A stretch of 64,000 bases of DNA from Ellagibacter isourolithinifaciens (GCF_008831035.1 NZ_WAJR01000009.1:36873-100872), one strand, 5' to 3'. Counted from the stretch's first letter, positions 53,640 through 63,774 are shown. Notes: a model not told the origin generated them from the letters alone. Numbers and translations are program-made.

Positions 53640-54920
53640 CTAGATGCTCTCGTCGACGTTGAGCCGGGACACGTCTGCGCCAAGCCCGCGCAGCTTGCCG
53701 ACGTAGTCCTCATACCCTCGATCGATGTGGTAGATATGGCTGACGCGCGTCTCGCCCTCGGCGACGATGCCGGCGAGCACAAGAGCGGCTCCCGCGCGAA
53801 GGTCAGTCGCTTTTACAGGCGCACCCTGCAGAAGCTCGACCCCGCGGACGAGCGCATGATGATCCTCGATGGTGATGTCGGCGCCCATGCGCGAGAGCTC
53901 GGCGGCGAACATGAAACGGTTCTCGAAAACGTTCTCCGTGATGACTGAAGGCCCTTCGGCGAGCGACGCCAGCAACATAAACTGCGCCTGCAGATCGGTC
54001 GGGAACCCAGGATGCGGAAGCGTTTGGATGTCGACCGCGCGAAGGGGTTCGGTGCGCGAGACGGTAATGAAATCTTTGCCGGTGATGATTTTGCACCCCA
54101 TGGCCTCGAGCTTCATGAGCGCCATGCGCAGAAACGATGGGTCAATCCCCCTGACCGTGACCGGACCGCCGGTAAGCGCGCCTCCGACAAGGAACGTTCC
54201 CGCCTCGATGCGGTCGCCCACCACGGTATGCTCGCACGGCCCCAGATCGTCAAGGGAGACACCGTGTACCTCGATGGTGGAGCTGCCTGCACCTTCGATA
54301 TGGGCGCCCATGCTCGAGAGCATGTTCGCCAAGTCGACAATCTCGGGCTCGCGCGCCGCGTTCTCGATGAACGTCGTCCCGTTCGCCACCACGGCCGCCA
54401 TGAGCGTGTTCTCCGTTGCGCCGACGCTCGGGAACTCGAGCATCACGTGGGCGCCATGCAGGCCGTTCGGCGTCGTCGCGTGAAGGACACCGTGGGCGTT
54501 GTCGAAGTGGACGCCTAACGCCTCGAGCCCGACGAGGTGCATGTCAATCTTGCGCGCGCCGATTTGGCAGCCGCCCGGCATAGCGACACGGGCTTCACCG
54601 AAGCGCCCGATGAGCGGCCCGAGGACGGAAATGCTTGCGCGCATCTTCGAGACGAGTTTGTAAGGAGCCTCGTATTTATCGACGGTGGACGTGTCGACGG
54701 ACAGCGAATGGTCGGCGCCGCGTTCGACATCGGCACCGAGATGAGCAAGGACTTCGGACATGATCTCGATATCGGAAATGCGCGGCACGTTGTGGAGCAC
54801 CGTCTTGCCCCGTCCGAGAATTGCTGCGGCGATAAGTTTCAACGCCGAGTTCTTCGCTCCGGATACGCGGACTTCCCCCTCGAGCACCCCGTTGCCCGAA
54901 ACGATGATTTCCTCTTCCAT
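53640..54920 (-). CDS. murA: UDP-N-acetylglucosamine 1-carboxyvinyltransferase
   Basis: A 426-residue EPSP-like enzyme of the first committed step of peptidoglycan synthesis. The PEP-binding KNSALKLIAA start and the fosfomycin-target cysteine in MPGGCQIGARKIDMHL (about residue 116) are present, so it should be fosfomycin-sensitive. ATG 54920 is preceded by AAAGG. It is followed by the LCP gene. Confidence 0.96.
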   Translation of the reverse strand: MEEEIIVSGNGVLEGEVRVSGAKNSALKLIAAAILGRGKTVLHNVPRISDIEIMSEVLAHLGADVERGADHSLSVDTSTVDKYEAPYKLVSKMRASISVLGPLIGRFGEARVAMPGGCQIGARKIDMHLVGLEALGVHFDNAHGVLHATTPNGLHGAHVMLEFPSVGATENTLMAAVVANGTTFIENAAREPEIVDLANMLSSMGAHIEGAGSSTIEVHGVSLDDLGPCEHTVVGDRIEAGTFLVGGALTGGPVTVRGIDPSFLRMALMKLEAMGCKIITGKDFITVSRTEPLRAVDIQTLPHPGFPTDLQAQFMLLASLAEGPSVITENVFENRFMFAAELSRMGADITIEDHHALVRGVELLQGAPVKATDLRAGAALVLAGIVAEGETRVSHIYHIDRGYEDYVGKLRGLGADVSRLNVDESI

Positions 54921-55012
54921 GAAAGGACACCTTCTATCACGATGCACGGAAAGGCGGCCCCGGGGGCCGAGCCGTGCAATATCAACATTCCTGTCCATCC
55001 ATTATAAAAAGC

Positions 55013-55037
55013 GAAGGCCCGCACAGAGCGAGCCTTC
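55013..55037 (-). terminator. Terminator after tsf
   Basis: GAAGGC...GCCTTC stem followed on the minus strand by CTTTTTATAA, about 70 nt past the tsf stop. Confidence 0.75.
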
Positions 55038-55105
55038 ACAAGTAAAGCGTTTGGTTGCAGCGCAGGGGCGAAAACCCACCGATACGCCGGGAAAAAGCGA
55101 GTCGT

Positions 55106-55966
55106 CTATTCGCCGAGCATGAAGCGCTTGAAGCCGGTCACCTTGATGGTGCCGCCGAGCTTCTTGGCGACCTCGTTGACGTAGTCGGTGACGTTCTGGT
55201 CCGGGTTCTTGACGAAAGCCTGCTCAGTGAGGCAGCTCTCCTTGTAGAACTTCTCGAGACGGCCAGTGGCAATCTTCTCCTGGATGTTCTCGGGCTTGCC
55301 GGACTCGGCAGCCTGAGCCTTGTAGATCTCCATCTCGTGCGCGACGACCTCGGCAGGGACGGACTCACGGGTTGCGGAAACCGGGGAAGCGGCAGCAACC
55401 TGCATAGCGACGTCGCGGCCACAGTGCTGGAACTCGTCGGAAGCGGGGTCGATGCCCTCGACATCGAACGTCACGAGGACGCCGATCTTGCCGCCACCAT
55501 GAATGTAGGAGGCGACGCCGCCAGCCTCGACGACAGCAGCGCGAGCGAGGTTCATGTTCTCGCCGAGCGTGTGGATGGCATCGGTGAGCACGTCCTCGAC
55601 GGTCTCGCCCTCGGCGTCGACAGCCTTCAGAGCCTCAACGTCCTCGACGTTGGCAGCCATAGCGGCGCGGGCGATCTTCTCAGCGTAGCCCTTGAACTTC
55701 TCGTTCATGCCGACGAAGTCGGTCTCGCAGTTGAGCTCGACGACAGCGCCCTTGGTCGCGTCGTCGGAAACGATGGCCATAACGGTGCCCTCGTTGGTGG
55801 CACGGCCGACCTTCTTGGCAGCAGCGGCCAGACCACGGGTACGAAGAACGTCAACGGCCTTGTCCATATCGCCATCGGCCTCGACGAGCGCCTTCTTGCA
55901 CTCCATCATGCCGGCGTCGGTCATTTCGCGGAGCTCTTTGACCATTGCAGCGGTAATTGCAGCCAC
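55106..55966 (-). CDS. tsf: Elongation factor Ts
   Basis: A 286-residue guanine-nucleotide exchange factor for EF-Tu. N-terminal UBA-like domain LREMTDAGMMECKKAL and the TDFVG core motif are typical. It lies 83 nt after rpsB, with a hairpin in the gap that may limit read-through. Confidence 0.97.
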   Translation of the reverse strand: MAAITAAMVKELREMTDAGMMECKKALVEADGDMDKAVDVLRTRGLAAAAKKVGRATNEGTVMAIVSDDATKGAVVELNCETDFVGMNEKFKGYAEKIARAAMAANVEDVEALKAVDAEGETVEDVLTDAIHTLGENMNLARAAVVEAGGVASYIHGGGKIGVLVTFDVEGIDPASDEFQHCGRDVAMQVAAASPVSATRESVPAEVVAHEMEIYKAQAAESGKPENIQEKIATGRLEKFYKESCLTEQAFVKNPDQNVTDYVNEVAKKLGGTIKVTGFKRFMLGE

Positions 55967-56004
55967 GGATGTTCCTTTCTCTCAAGTGAAAGTGAATGAA
56001 AAGA

Positions 56005-56030
56005 CCGCGCGCCCTCTATCGAGCGCGCGG
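56005..56030 (-). terminator. Hairpin between rpsB and tsf
   Basis: Perfect 8-bp stem CCGCGCGC/GCGCGCGG with 10-nt loop, followed on the minus strand by TCTTTTCATT; possible partial terminator or processing site. Confidence 0.5.
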
Positions 56031-56049
56031 CTGGAGCTAAACGTTCGTG

Positions 56050-56805
56050 CTATTCAGCAGCAGGAGCTTCCTCAGCGGGAGCAGCCTCGGCAGGAGCGGC
56101 CTCCATCTCGGCAGCGGTCACGGGAGCACCCGTACCGGCGATGACGGCGTCAGCCACGAAGTCGGCGAGCAGGCGCACGGAGCGGATGGCGTCGTCGTTG
56201 GCCGGGATGCCGAACTCGACGTCGTCCGGATCGCAGTTGGTGTCGAGCGTGCCGATGACGGGGATACCGAGACGCTTGCACTCGTGGATGGCGATGCCCT
56301 CGCGGTTGGTGTCGATCACGAAGACGGCGTCGGGCGTGCGCTTCATGTTGCGGATGCCGTTGAGGTTGGCCTGCAGCTTAGCGAGCTCCTTGTGCAGCAG
56401 GATCTGCTCCTTCTTGGGAAGCGATGCCATGCGGCCGTCGGTGTCCATGGCCTCGAGCTCCTCCATGCGGGCAACGCGGGAGCGGATGGTCTGGAAGTTG
56501 GTGAGCATGCCGCCGAGCCAACGAGCGTTCACATACGGCATGCCGCAGCGGTTCGCAGCATCGGCGATGGGCTCCTGAGCCTGCTTCTTGGTGCCGACGA
56601 ACAGCACGGTGCCGCCCTTCTTGGCGGTTTCGGAAGCGAAGGTGTAGGCCTGATCGAGGCCGATGAGGGTCTGCTTGAGGTCGATGATGTAGATGTCACC
56701 GCGATGGCCGAAGATGTAGGGCTTCATCTTGGGGTTCCAGCGGCGGGTCTGATGACCGAAGTGCGCGCCTGCATCGAGCAGCGACTGAATGCTGACTTTC
56801 GTCAT
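56050..56805 (-). CDS. rpsB: 30S ribosomal protein S2
   Basis: A 251-residue S2 with the standard start [23 protein letters not shown] and [13 protein letters not shown]. The C-terminal 25 residues are Ala/Glu-rich and not conserved. ATG 56805 has GGAGAAGAAC upstream. First gene of the rpsB-tsf unit; a small hairpin lies in its leader. Confidence 0.97.
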   Translation of the reverse strand: MTKVSIQSLLDAGAHFGHQTRRWNPKMKPYIFGHRGDIYIIDLKQTLIGLDQAYTFASETAKKGGTVLFVGTKKQAQEPIADAANRCGMPYVNARWLGGMLTNFQTIRSRVARMEELEAMDTDGRMASLPKKEQILLHKELAKLQANLNGIRNMKRTPDAVFVIDTNREGIAIHECKRLGIPVIGTLDTNCDPDDVEFGIPANDDAIRSVRLLADFVADAVIAGTGAPVTAAEMEAAPAEAAPAEEAPAAE

Positions 56806-56832
56806 GTTCTTCTCCATTCGTTAATCCTCTGC

Positions 56833-56857
56833 CTGCGGTCATCCCCAACTACCGCAG
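56833..56857 (-). promoter_or_regulatory. Leader hairpin before rpsB
   Basis: A 7-bp stem CTGCGGT/ACCGCAG about 28 nt ahead of the rpsB start, possibly an S2 autoregulatory site. Suggestive only. Confidence 0.3.
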
Positions 56858-57074
56858 CCTTTTCCGGTTGGCCACTGGCGGCGTGGGTCGCGCAAGCATG
56901 TGTAATATAGAAACCGTTGAATTATAACGCTCTTCCATATGCGTCTGCAAGAGCAAATAGAAGTTTTCTTTTCGAGGAAGAGGGAGGGAAACGGGAAACG
57001 GGACGGCTGAACAGAAGAAACAGAAGATGCTGCGCTTAGTTACAATTGCCGCAGAATGCCCAGATCAAAAGAAA

Positions 57075-57108
57075 ATGCGGGCGGAAAGGCGCGCTTTCCC
57101 ACCCGCAT
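57075..57108 (-). terminator. Terminator after metG
   Basis: A 14-bp stem with one or two mismatches (ATGCGGG-GGAAAG) followed by TTTTCTTTT on the minus strand. Confidence 0.85.
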
Positions 57109-57141
57109 CACAATACACGACCACAATCGCGCAGACACCCG

Positions 57142-59169
57142 CTACTTCTTCTTGATCTGGCTTTCGTGCTTCTCGAAGAAATCAAAACGCGGCGGAAGCT
57201 CGCGGACGCGATGCGCCCCCTCGTCGAGCTCGGCAGCACCGCACAGCTCGCCCATTCCCTCGAAGTCGTAGTTCCAGCTGAAAAACTCATCGGCGTCGAA
57301 GTTCATCTGCATGCAGATCTTCTCGCAGCCGAACGGAACGATCGGGTGCATGAGCAGCGTGCAGACGCGCAGGAGATAGAACGAGTCCGCGAGCACCTGC
57401 CGGCGCGCGTCGGCATCGCCGGAAAGCTCAGCCTCCCTGATGCCGTCAGTCCAATACTTGTTTGAATAGCGGATGAACTCGTCCATGAGCGACATCACCG
57501 TATGCAGCTCGACCTTGCGCATGAGCCCGTCATAGGTATGCAGCGCTTTCTGCGCGCGCGCAACGACCTCCTCGCTAATCGAGCAAAGCGGCATCATACC
57601 TTCGAAGTTTTTCTGCGCCTCATAGAAGCAACTGCGTGCCAATCGGTTGAACACGTTGGTGAGAAGCGTTCCCTCTTTGAGCGCCGGGTCGGCCACACGC
57701 GGATCGGTGCGCTTCGACTCGTCGGGGTCGAACGGTTTAGGCTTGAACCCAACTGACTTCTGATCAAGCCCGAGCGCGAGGAAATGCGCGCGCAGCTGCT
57801 CAGGAGTGTAGTAATCGAGCAGCTCATCAGCCGAAGGCGGCTTCACAGCACCCGACGACGACGCCTTCTTATTTCCGAGCAGCAGGTGGTGATTTGCAAT
57901 GAGCGTCGTCTGGCGCAGGGCAGGCGACTCTTTGCCCCCGAAGAAGTTCCCGGGCTTGAGCGCCTCCCACATCGCCGGCTGAGCGACACCGTAGAAGTAG
58001 AGGTTGTCCTGTCCGATGAACTGGAACACCTCCGCATCATCTGAGCACCACCACTCCTGCCAGCTCGAGCGCGGAAGGCCGAGCTCGTCGTTTACTGCCA
58101 TGGTGAACGAAATCGGCGCCCACAGCGACTCCGGCCAGCACCACACGGTAAGCCCCTCGACGCCCTCGACGACCGGCGCCTTCACGCCCCACTCGATGTT
58201 GCCGGTGATGCGGAACGGAACGAGCGTCTTTCCCGTGCGGAAGCGGATGTTCGCTTGCGCAAGCAAAGGCCGCGCCGCATCTCTGTCCTCGATAGACGAG
58301 AACTCGAGCTCGAAGCTCTGCTTGCCCTTCTCCGCCGGACGAAAGACGTGCTTCGGCAGGTCGGCCGCAATCGCCCGATATGCCTCCTCGGCCTCGTTCT
58401 TCACATAGACGACCGGCGGCGCGAGGAACTCCTCGATCGTCTGCGGGACGACATCGCGGATCGTAGGATCGGCCTTGAGCGCCTCGACGTGCTTTTTCAG
58501 AAACTCGGAGAAGGCGGGCAGGTCGAAATACCAGTTCTCGACGGGGCGCATCTCGGGCACGGTTCCCGTGACCGACGACTTCGGCGCGATGAGGTCGACC
58601 GGGTCGTACTGATGGCCCAAATCGCACTCGTCCGCGTAAGCGTGCTCAGACTTGCACCCCTGGACTGGGCAGTGCCCCACCACCTGGCGACCGTTCAGAA
58701 ACGTCTGCGCCTCGGTGTCGTAGAACTGAAGCGTCGATTCTTTGCGGAGGAAACCGTTCTCGTGGAGCTTCTCGATGAATGCCTCGGAGACATGCTGATG
58801 GACCTCGCCAGCGTGGCCGATTCCCGAGCCATCGTAAATCGAGAGGCTAATACCGTACGAGCGCAGCGTGTTCGCCTGACGCTCGTGGTTGCGCATCACG
58901 TAGTCGGAGATGTTCCCGTCGAACTCCCCCGCCTCGACGAGCTTTCGATAGCCCTCGTTGATCGGGGAGCCGAAGCAGTCGGTTCCCGAGACGAATCGGA
59001 CGTTATCCTTGCCGATGCGGTCCCGCAAGAAGCGCGCGAACGCGTCTGCCGGGACGAACACGCCTCCGACGTGCCCGAAATGCAGCGGCTTGTTGCCGTA
59101 TGGCATGCCCGCGGTGACGACCGCGCGTGCAGGCCATTCCACCGGGTTCTCGTTAGTGCTGTGAGCCAT
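57142..59169 (-). CDS. metG: Methionine--tRNA ligase, variant KMSKS
   Basis: A 675-residue class I synthetase charging tRNA-Met. The HIGH site appears as HFGH (residues 30-33), with the zinc knuckle CPVQGCKSEHAYADECDLG near 165. The KMSKS site is degenerate: KKASSS at about 433-438. No C-terminal tRNA-binding EMAP domain. It is the only metG in the window and the fold looks intact. It overlaps the stop of sppA by 17 bp on the same strand. Confidence 0.93.
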   Translation of the reverse strand: MAHSTNENPVEWPARAVVTAGMPYGNKPLHFGHVGGVFVPADAFARFLRDRIGKDNVRFVSGTDCFGSPINEGYRKLVEAGEFDGNISDYVMRNHERQANTLRSYGISLSIYDGSGIGHAGEVHQHVSEAFIEKLHENGFLRKESTLQFYDTEAQTFLNGRQVVGHCPVQGCKSEHAYADECDLGHQYDPVDLIAPKSSVTGTVPEMRPVENWYFDLPAFSEFLKKHVEALKADPTIRDVVPQTIEEFLAPPVVYVKNEAEEAYRAIAADLPKHVFRPAEKGKQSFELEFSSIEDRDAARPLLAQANIRFRTGKTLVPFRITGNIEWGVKAPVVEGVEGLTVWCWPESLWAPISFTMAVNDELGLPRSSWQEWWCSDDAEVFQFIGQDNLYFYGVAQPAMWEALKPGNFFGGKESPALRQTTLIANHHLLLGNKKASSSGAVKPPSADELLDYYTPEQLRAHFLALGLDQKSVGFKPKPFDPDESKRTDPRVADPALKEGTLLTNVFNRLARSCFYEAQKNFEGMMPLCSISEEVVARAQKALHTYDGLMRKVELHTVMSLMDEFIRYSNKYWTDGIREAELSGDADARRQVLADSFYLLRVCTLLMHPIVPFGCEKICMQMNFDADEFFSWNYDFEGMGELCGAAELDEGAHRVRELPPRFDFFEKHESQIKKK

Positions 59170-60235
59170 TGCCGTTAAGCTCCTTCAATCTTTCAATCAA
59201 ATCTTCGTTCGACATCTTGCTGCTCGAAAGCAGTCCGACGAGATCAGACAAATCGTCGGACTCGGGCTCGAGGCTCACCACCGCATAGGTGCGCATGCCA
59301 GCAAGCTCCGCCGCCTTCGCGATGGCATCTTCCCTTGTGCCGATCTCGTCAGCAAGGCCGTTTTGAATCGCGTCGATGCCAGTATAGGTAAGACCCGTGG
59401 CAAGCTCGCGAACACGCTCGATCGGAAGCGAGCGACCCGACGCGACGGTCTCCATAAACGTCTCGTTAACAGTGTCGACCATGGCCTGGTAGTACGCGCG
59501 CTCCTCTTCGGTGAGCGGGCGGGTCCCATAGCTCGAATCCTTGCTTTCGGCAGAAGTGATGTTCTCAACCGAGATACCGAGCTTGTCGAGCAGACCCGAA
59601 AGGTCAGTCACCTGCATGGCGGTTCCGATTGCACCAATTGCTGTGGTCTTCGCGGTGAAGATGTAGTCGGCCTGGGACGAGATCTCGTAGGCTGCGGAAG
59701 CGTTCACCGAAGCGCTCGAGACCACAACCGGCTTCGAAAAGTCGTTGACATAGCTGGCCATCTCCTCGCCCGCAGTCGCCGTGCCACCGCCCGAGTTGAC
59801 GCGCAGAACGACCGCCTTGATGTGAGGGTTGTTCTCAGCGCGATCGAGCTGAGCTTTCAATCCCTCGGGGCTTGCCGTGGAACCGTCGTAGTCGATCGTC
59901 CCGTCGATGGTGATCACGCCGACGGCATCCTCGGAAAGCGAATCGACCGCACTTTGCGAACCCGCCCCGAACATCGAGGAGCTCGCCCCAGCCATCACGC
60001 TCGTGCACGAGGCAAGCGCTGCAAACAGAAAGGCGAACAGCAGCACCACTGCAACAAGCGCAACGATCCAACCGCGGCTTTTCTTCTGCGGTTGCACCGG
60101 CGCAGCGTACGGCGGCGCGTACGACGGCTGCTGCCAATAGGCCTGGTTGCCAGGTTGCGGCTGATAGGCGCCGTAAGGAGCATTGGCATTGTTGGAAACG
60201 CCGCTCGCTCGAGAGTTTTCAGGCTGGTTGTCCAT
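59153..60235 (-). CDS. sppA: Signal peptide peptidase SppA
   Basis: A 360-residue membrane protease that degrades signal peptides. A Pro/Gln/Tyr-rich cytoplasmic lead (1-45), one membrane span (about 50-72) and the ClpP-like domain; the nucleophile Ser lies in VNASAAYEI and the general base Lys likely in SAESKDSSYG. ATG 60235 has GGAGGGAAG upstream. Overlaps metG by 17 bp. Confidence 0.92.
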   Translation of the reverse strand: MDNQPENSRASGVSNNANAPYGAYQPQPGNQAYWQQPSYAPPYAAPVQPQKKSRGWIVALVAVVLLFAFLFAALASCTSVMAGASSSMFGAGSQSAVDSLSEDAVGVITIDGTIDYDGSTASPEGLKAQLDRAENNPHIKAVVLRVNSGGGTATAGEEMASYVNDFSKPVVVSSASVNASAAYEISSQADYIFTAKTTAIGAIGTAMQVTDLSGLLDKLGISVENITSAESKDSSYGTRPLTEEERAYYQAMVDTVNETFMETVASGRSLPIERVRELATGLTYTGIDAIQNGLADEIGTREDAIAKAAELAGMRTYAVVSLEPESDDLSDLVGLLSSSKMSNEDLIERLKELNGNGSQH

Positions 60236-60276
60236 CTTCCCTCCTAATCGTCCTGACTCCATACTACCTTATGAAA

Positions 60277-60306
60277 AAACGCGCCGGACGAACATGCCCG
60301 GCGCGT
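60277..60306 (-). terminator. Terminator after rho
   Basis: A stem ACGCGCCGG/CCGGCGCGT with a 12-nt loop followed by TTTTTTC on the minus strand, about 60 nt past the rho stop. Confidence 0.9.
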
Positions 60307-60367
60307 CTACCGATAAAGCAAAATCCTCGGCGCTTCGCGAAATCTAGGGGTGCCGCAGACAATTGCG

Positions 60368-62410
60368 CTACAGCTCGAAGCCGTCTTCGACCTTCCCATG
60401 AGCAGATTGTGCCTTTTTCGCCGTACGCAAGAGGAACTCTTGGTTCGTCTCGGTGCGCTTAAGCGACTTGATCAGCATATCCATCGCTCGTTCAGTATTG
60501 TTCATATTCGAGAGGATACGACGAACTGCCCAAATGAGCGGGGCTTCTTGCGGATCAAGCAGCAAATCTTCCTTGCGGGTGCCGCTCGTTACTGGATCGA
60601 TCGCCGGGAAGATCCTGCGATCGGCGAGGTTGCGGTCGAGCTTGAGCTCCATGTTGCCCGTTCCCTTGAACTCCTCGAAAATGACCTCGTCCATCTTCGA
60701 TCCGGTATCGATGAGAGCAGAGGCGAGGATGGTCAAGCTGCCGCCGCCTTCGATATTGCGCGCCGCGCCCAAGAAGCGTTTGGGCGGATAGAGCGCCGTC
60801 GAATCGACGCCACCCGAGAGGATGCGCCCGGAAGCGGGCTGCGCAAGGTTGTACGCACGGGCAAGTCGCGTGATGGAGTCGAGCAGGATAACGACATCTT
60901 CACCCATTTCCACCAGACGCTTCGCACGCTCGATAACGAGCTCCGACACGGCGATATGATTCTCGCACGGCATGTCGAAGGTCGAGGAAACCACCTCGCC
61001 GCGAACCGAGCGCTCCATATCGGTAACCTCTTCGGGACGCTCGTCGACGAGCAGGCACATGAGGTGAACCTCGGGGTTATTCGCCGTGATGGAGGCCGCG
61101 ATATCCTTCAGGATGGTCGTCTTGCCCGCCTTCGGAGGCGACACGATAAGACCGCGCTGGCCTTTGCCGATCGGCGCCGCAAGATCGATCACGCGGGCGG
61201 TGATCGTGCTCTTGCCGTGCTCCATAATCAGGCGCTCATCAGGATAAACGGGAGTCAAGTCAGAGAACTTAGGACGCTTTGACCCCTCTTCAGGAGCCTT
61301 CCCGTTAATCGAGATAAGCTTCTGGATCGCAGCGAACTTCTCGTTCTCGCGCGCAGGGCGCGTCTGGCCGTATATCATGTCGCCCTTGCGCAAACCGTTG
61401 CGACGAATCATGGAAAGACCCACATATGCATCCGTCTCGCTGGGAAGGTATCCCTGCGTGCGCAGGAAACCATACCCATCGGGCATGATGTCGAGAATGC
61501 CGGAGACCTCGATGAATCCTTCGGCTTTCACGCTCGCCTCATACACTGCATCGACGAGCTCCGCCTTCTTAAGGCCCGTCACGTCCAGTTCGAGCTCGGC
61601 GGCCTTCGCCCTCAGCTCGGCAACCTTGAGCGCGGCAAGTTCCTCGCGGTTCACGCTCGGAGTGATCTCACGGTTCTGCTGATTGCGGCCACGGCGCTGC
61701 TTGCGGTCGTTGCCGTGCTTTTGCTGGTACTGCTTCTGATTGTTGTTGCGATCTTTGTTGTAACCGGAATGATTCTTTCCGGATTGCTTCTGCTCGTTTG
61801 AGGAATTCTGCTCTCCGCGAGAGCGACGCACGTGAACGGTAGTCTTCGACGGAGATGACGAATCTTTATGAGAAGCATTGGAAGAGGACGCCTCTGAAAC
61901 CTGATCGTTATTTCGCTCGTCAGACTTGCTAGCCTCCCCAGTGCGAGCTTCAGAAGCATCCGCATCCGATGCGCGCTCAGCGCTCCTGCGAGACGTCGTC
62001 TTACGTGCAGCGGGCTTGGCCGCTTTCGATTCGCCGTCAGCAGGAGCCTCCCCCGCCTTGGTTTCAGCCGCCCGCACAGGCGCTCCCTTGGATGAGCCTT
62101 CCACATCAACGGAAACAGGGTTCTTTCGCGGACGACCAGGTCGGCGCTTGGGTTTCTCTTCCGCAGGGGCCTCGGAAGCCGATTGAGCCGCAGCCTTGGC
62201 AGCCTCAGAGACAACAGGCGTTTTGCGAGGACGCCCAGGGCCGCGCTTCGGTTTGGCTTCCGCAGGTGCCTCGGCAGCTTCAGCCTTCACCTTCCGCGGG
62301 CGACCAGGTCCGCGCTTCACGGGGGAAGCGGAGGTCGTATTATCAGCAGTCTTCTTCGGGGCTTCGGAAGCTTCAGCTGCTTTGGTCTCCGCCACTTCGT
62401 TATCGCTCAT
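60368..62410 (-). CDS. rho: Transcription termination factor Rho with AT-hook N-terminus
   Basis: A 680-residue hexameric RNA helicase. Rho_N (about 260-300), the RNA-binding cold-shock domain (about 305-370) and the ATPase core (Walker A SPPKAGKTT, Walker B VILLDSITRLARAYN) are standard. The first 250 residues are disordered and carry three AT-hook-like GRPRK motifs (cores at 36-38, 59-61 and 92-94), then an Asn/Gln/Lys-rich stretch. It starts 3 nt after the transaldolase stop. Confidence 0.96.
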   Translation of the reverse strand: MSDNEVAETKAAEASEAPKKTADNTTSASPVKRGPGRPRKVKAEAAEAPAEAKPKRGPGRPRKTPVVSEAAKAAAQSASEAPAEEKPKRRPGRPRKNPVSVDVEGSSKGAPVRAAETKAGEAPADGESKAAKPAARKTTSRRSAERASDADASEARTGEASKSDERNNDQVSEASSSNASHKDSSSPSKTTVHVRRSRGEQNSSNEQKQSGKNHSGYNKDRNNNQKQYQQKHGNDRKQRRGRNQQNREITPSVNREELAALKVAELRAKAAELELDVTGLKKAELVDAVYEASVKAEGFIEVSGILDIMPDGYGFLRTQGYLPSETDAYVGLSMIRRNGLRKGDMIYGQTRPARENEKFAAIQKLISINGKAPEEGSKRPKFSDLTPVYPDERLIMEHGKSTITARVIDLAAPIGKGQRGLIVSPPKAGKTTILKDIAASITANNPEVHLMCLLVDERPEEVTDMERSVRGEVVSSTFDMPCENHIAVSELVIERAKRLVEMGEDVVILLDSITRLARAYNLAQPASGRILSGGVDSTALYPPKRFLGAARNIEGGGSLTILASALIDTGSKMDEVIFEEFKGTGNMELKLDRNLADRRIFPAIDPVTSGTRKEDLLLDPQEAPLIWAVRRILSNMNNTERAMDMLIKSLKRTETNQEFLLRTAKKAQSAHGKVEDGFEL

Positions 62411-62413
62411 AAT

Positions 62414-63100
62414 TTATGCCTGCTGCACTTTCTCCCAGTCCTTGAGGAAGGAATCGAGACCACGATCGGTCAGAGGGTGCTGCACCATCTTCTTCAGAAC
62501 GCCGAAGGGAACGGTCGCGATGTCGGCGCCCATGAGAGCAGCCTGCGTAACATGATTCGCAGAGCGAATCGAAGCAGCAATGATCTCAACCTGCTCTCCA
62601 TTGACCGTGTTAGCAGTGAAATCGTAGTTGTTGATTGCCGTCACAATATTAGCAACCTGCTCAAGACCGTCTTCAGAGATATCGTCGAACCGACCGATGA
62701 ACGGACTGATGTAGCGAGCGCCGGCACGAGCAGCCAAAAGTGCCTGCGGGACGCTGAAGCAAAGCGTCATGTTGACGGGAATGCCCTCGGCCGCAAGGGT
62801 GTGGGTTGCAGCAAGGCCCTCGACCATAGTGGGAACCTTCACAACGACGTTCGGCGCGATATCGGCAAGCTCACGACCATCAGCGATAATCTCGTCGCGC
62901 TTCATAGCTACAGATTCAGCCGAGACAGGGCAATCCGGGCCAACAATGTCGCAGATGCGCTTGATGTGGTTGTGGAAGTCGTCAAGCTTCCCACCGATGC
63001 GTGCATAAAGCGACGGGTTCGTCGTGACGCCGGCAAGGGCGCCCCAACTTGCAGCCTCCTCGATTTCCGCAAGGTCTGCGGTGTCAAGAAAGAACTTCAC
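62414..63100 (-). CDS. Transaldolase-like / fructose-6-phosphate aldolase
   Basis: A 228-residue small transaldolase (MipB/TalC type). The Schiff-base lysine lies in VVVKVPTMVEGL, with FFLDTADLAEI at the start and MTLCFSVPQALLAARAGA. Works in the pentose phosphate pathway or as F6P aldolase. It precedes rho by 3 nt. The gap 63101-63474 upstream is AT-rich and probably holds its promoter. Confidence 0.93.
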   Translation of the reverse strand: MKFFLDTADLAEIEEAASWGALAGVTTNPSLYARIGGKLDDFHNHIKRICDIVGPDCPVSAESVAMKRDEIIADGRELADIAPNVVVKVPTMVEGLAATHTLAAEGIPVNMTLCFSVPQALLAARAGARYISPFIGRFDDISEDGLEQVANIVTAINNYDFTANTVNGEQVEIIAASIRSANHVTQAALMGADIATVPFGVLKKMVQHPLTDRGLDSFLKDWEKVQQA

Positions 63101-63474
63101 GGGTCCTCCTCAAATAGGGTAACAAGATATGAGAATGTGCTGAGCGCACAATAATCACCGAAGAAAAAGAGAGTAACAATCGATCACAAAAAGAATCGCG
63201 ACGCAAAAGAGCATCAAACAGGGCTTATCCTAGCGCAATATGCCGAAACCTTCAAGAAAAGATTAGCAAGCAAGCCTTAAATCAGCGATTCAAACAAAAA
63301 TTTCACGCAGGTGAGAGAGGCAAAAAGGTTATCAAGCAGAAAGCAAACGGCTTATCGCAGGTAAAACAAAAGAGAAGATTCAGCGCGCAACAAAGGAAAG
63401 AACTCGCCCCGGCTGCAGGAAACCCGCCTGGAGTGCCGAGGTGCGCTCGCGGCGTTGCCATGGCAAAAATGAAA

Positions 63475-63512
63475 GGGGGCCGCGGCCGGGTCCCCCCGGG
63501 CCGCAGCCCCCC
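63475..63512 (-). terminator. rRNA operon terminator
   Basis: A very GC-rich stem (GGGGGC...GCCCCC with inner CGGCC pairs) followed by TTTCATTTTT on the minus strand, about 25 nt past the 5S gene. Confidence 0.85.
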
Positions 63513-63537
63513 TGCGCAGACAGAAAAAGCGCCGCCC

Positions 63538-63655
63538 ATGAGCGGAACGCCCTATCCTCCCACGGACTTGCTCCGCAGTACTTTCGGCGAGGAGGGGCTT
63601 AACTTCCGAGTTCGGAATGGGATCGGGTGATCCCCCTCTCTACGGTTCCGCTCAT
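63538..63655 (-). rRNA. rrf: 5S ribosomal RNA
   Basis: About 118 nt with an 11-bp terminal helix (63538-63548 with 63645-63655) and the conserved 5S stretches CCCGATCCCATTCCGAACTC and GTACTGCGGAGCAAGTCC on the minus strand. Third gene of an rRNA operon that enters from the right edge. Confidence 0.95.
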
Positions 63656-63774
63656 GGGGGGCGCTCCCCCCGCGAGGCTCTATGTGAAAGTGCCTCTTCC
63701 AGGGCGCCCGCGGCGACCCTGGCGGCTGCATGCGCGCTCCATGCCTCGATTCCGATACCCGCACTTTGCTGGTG

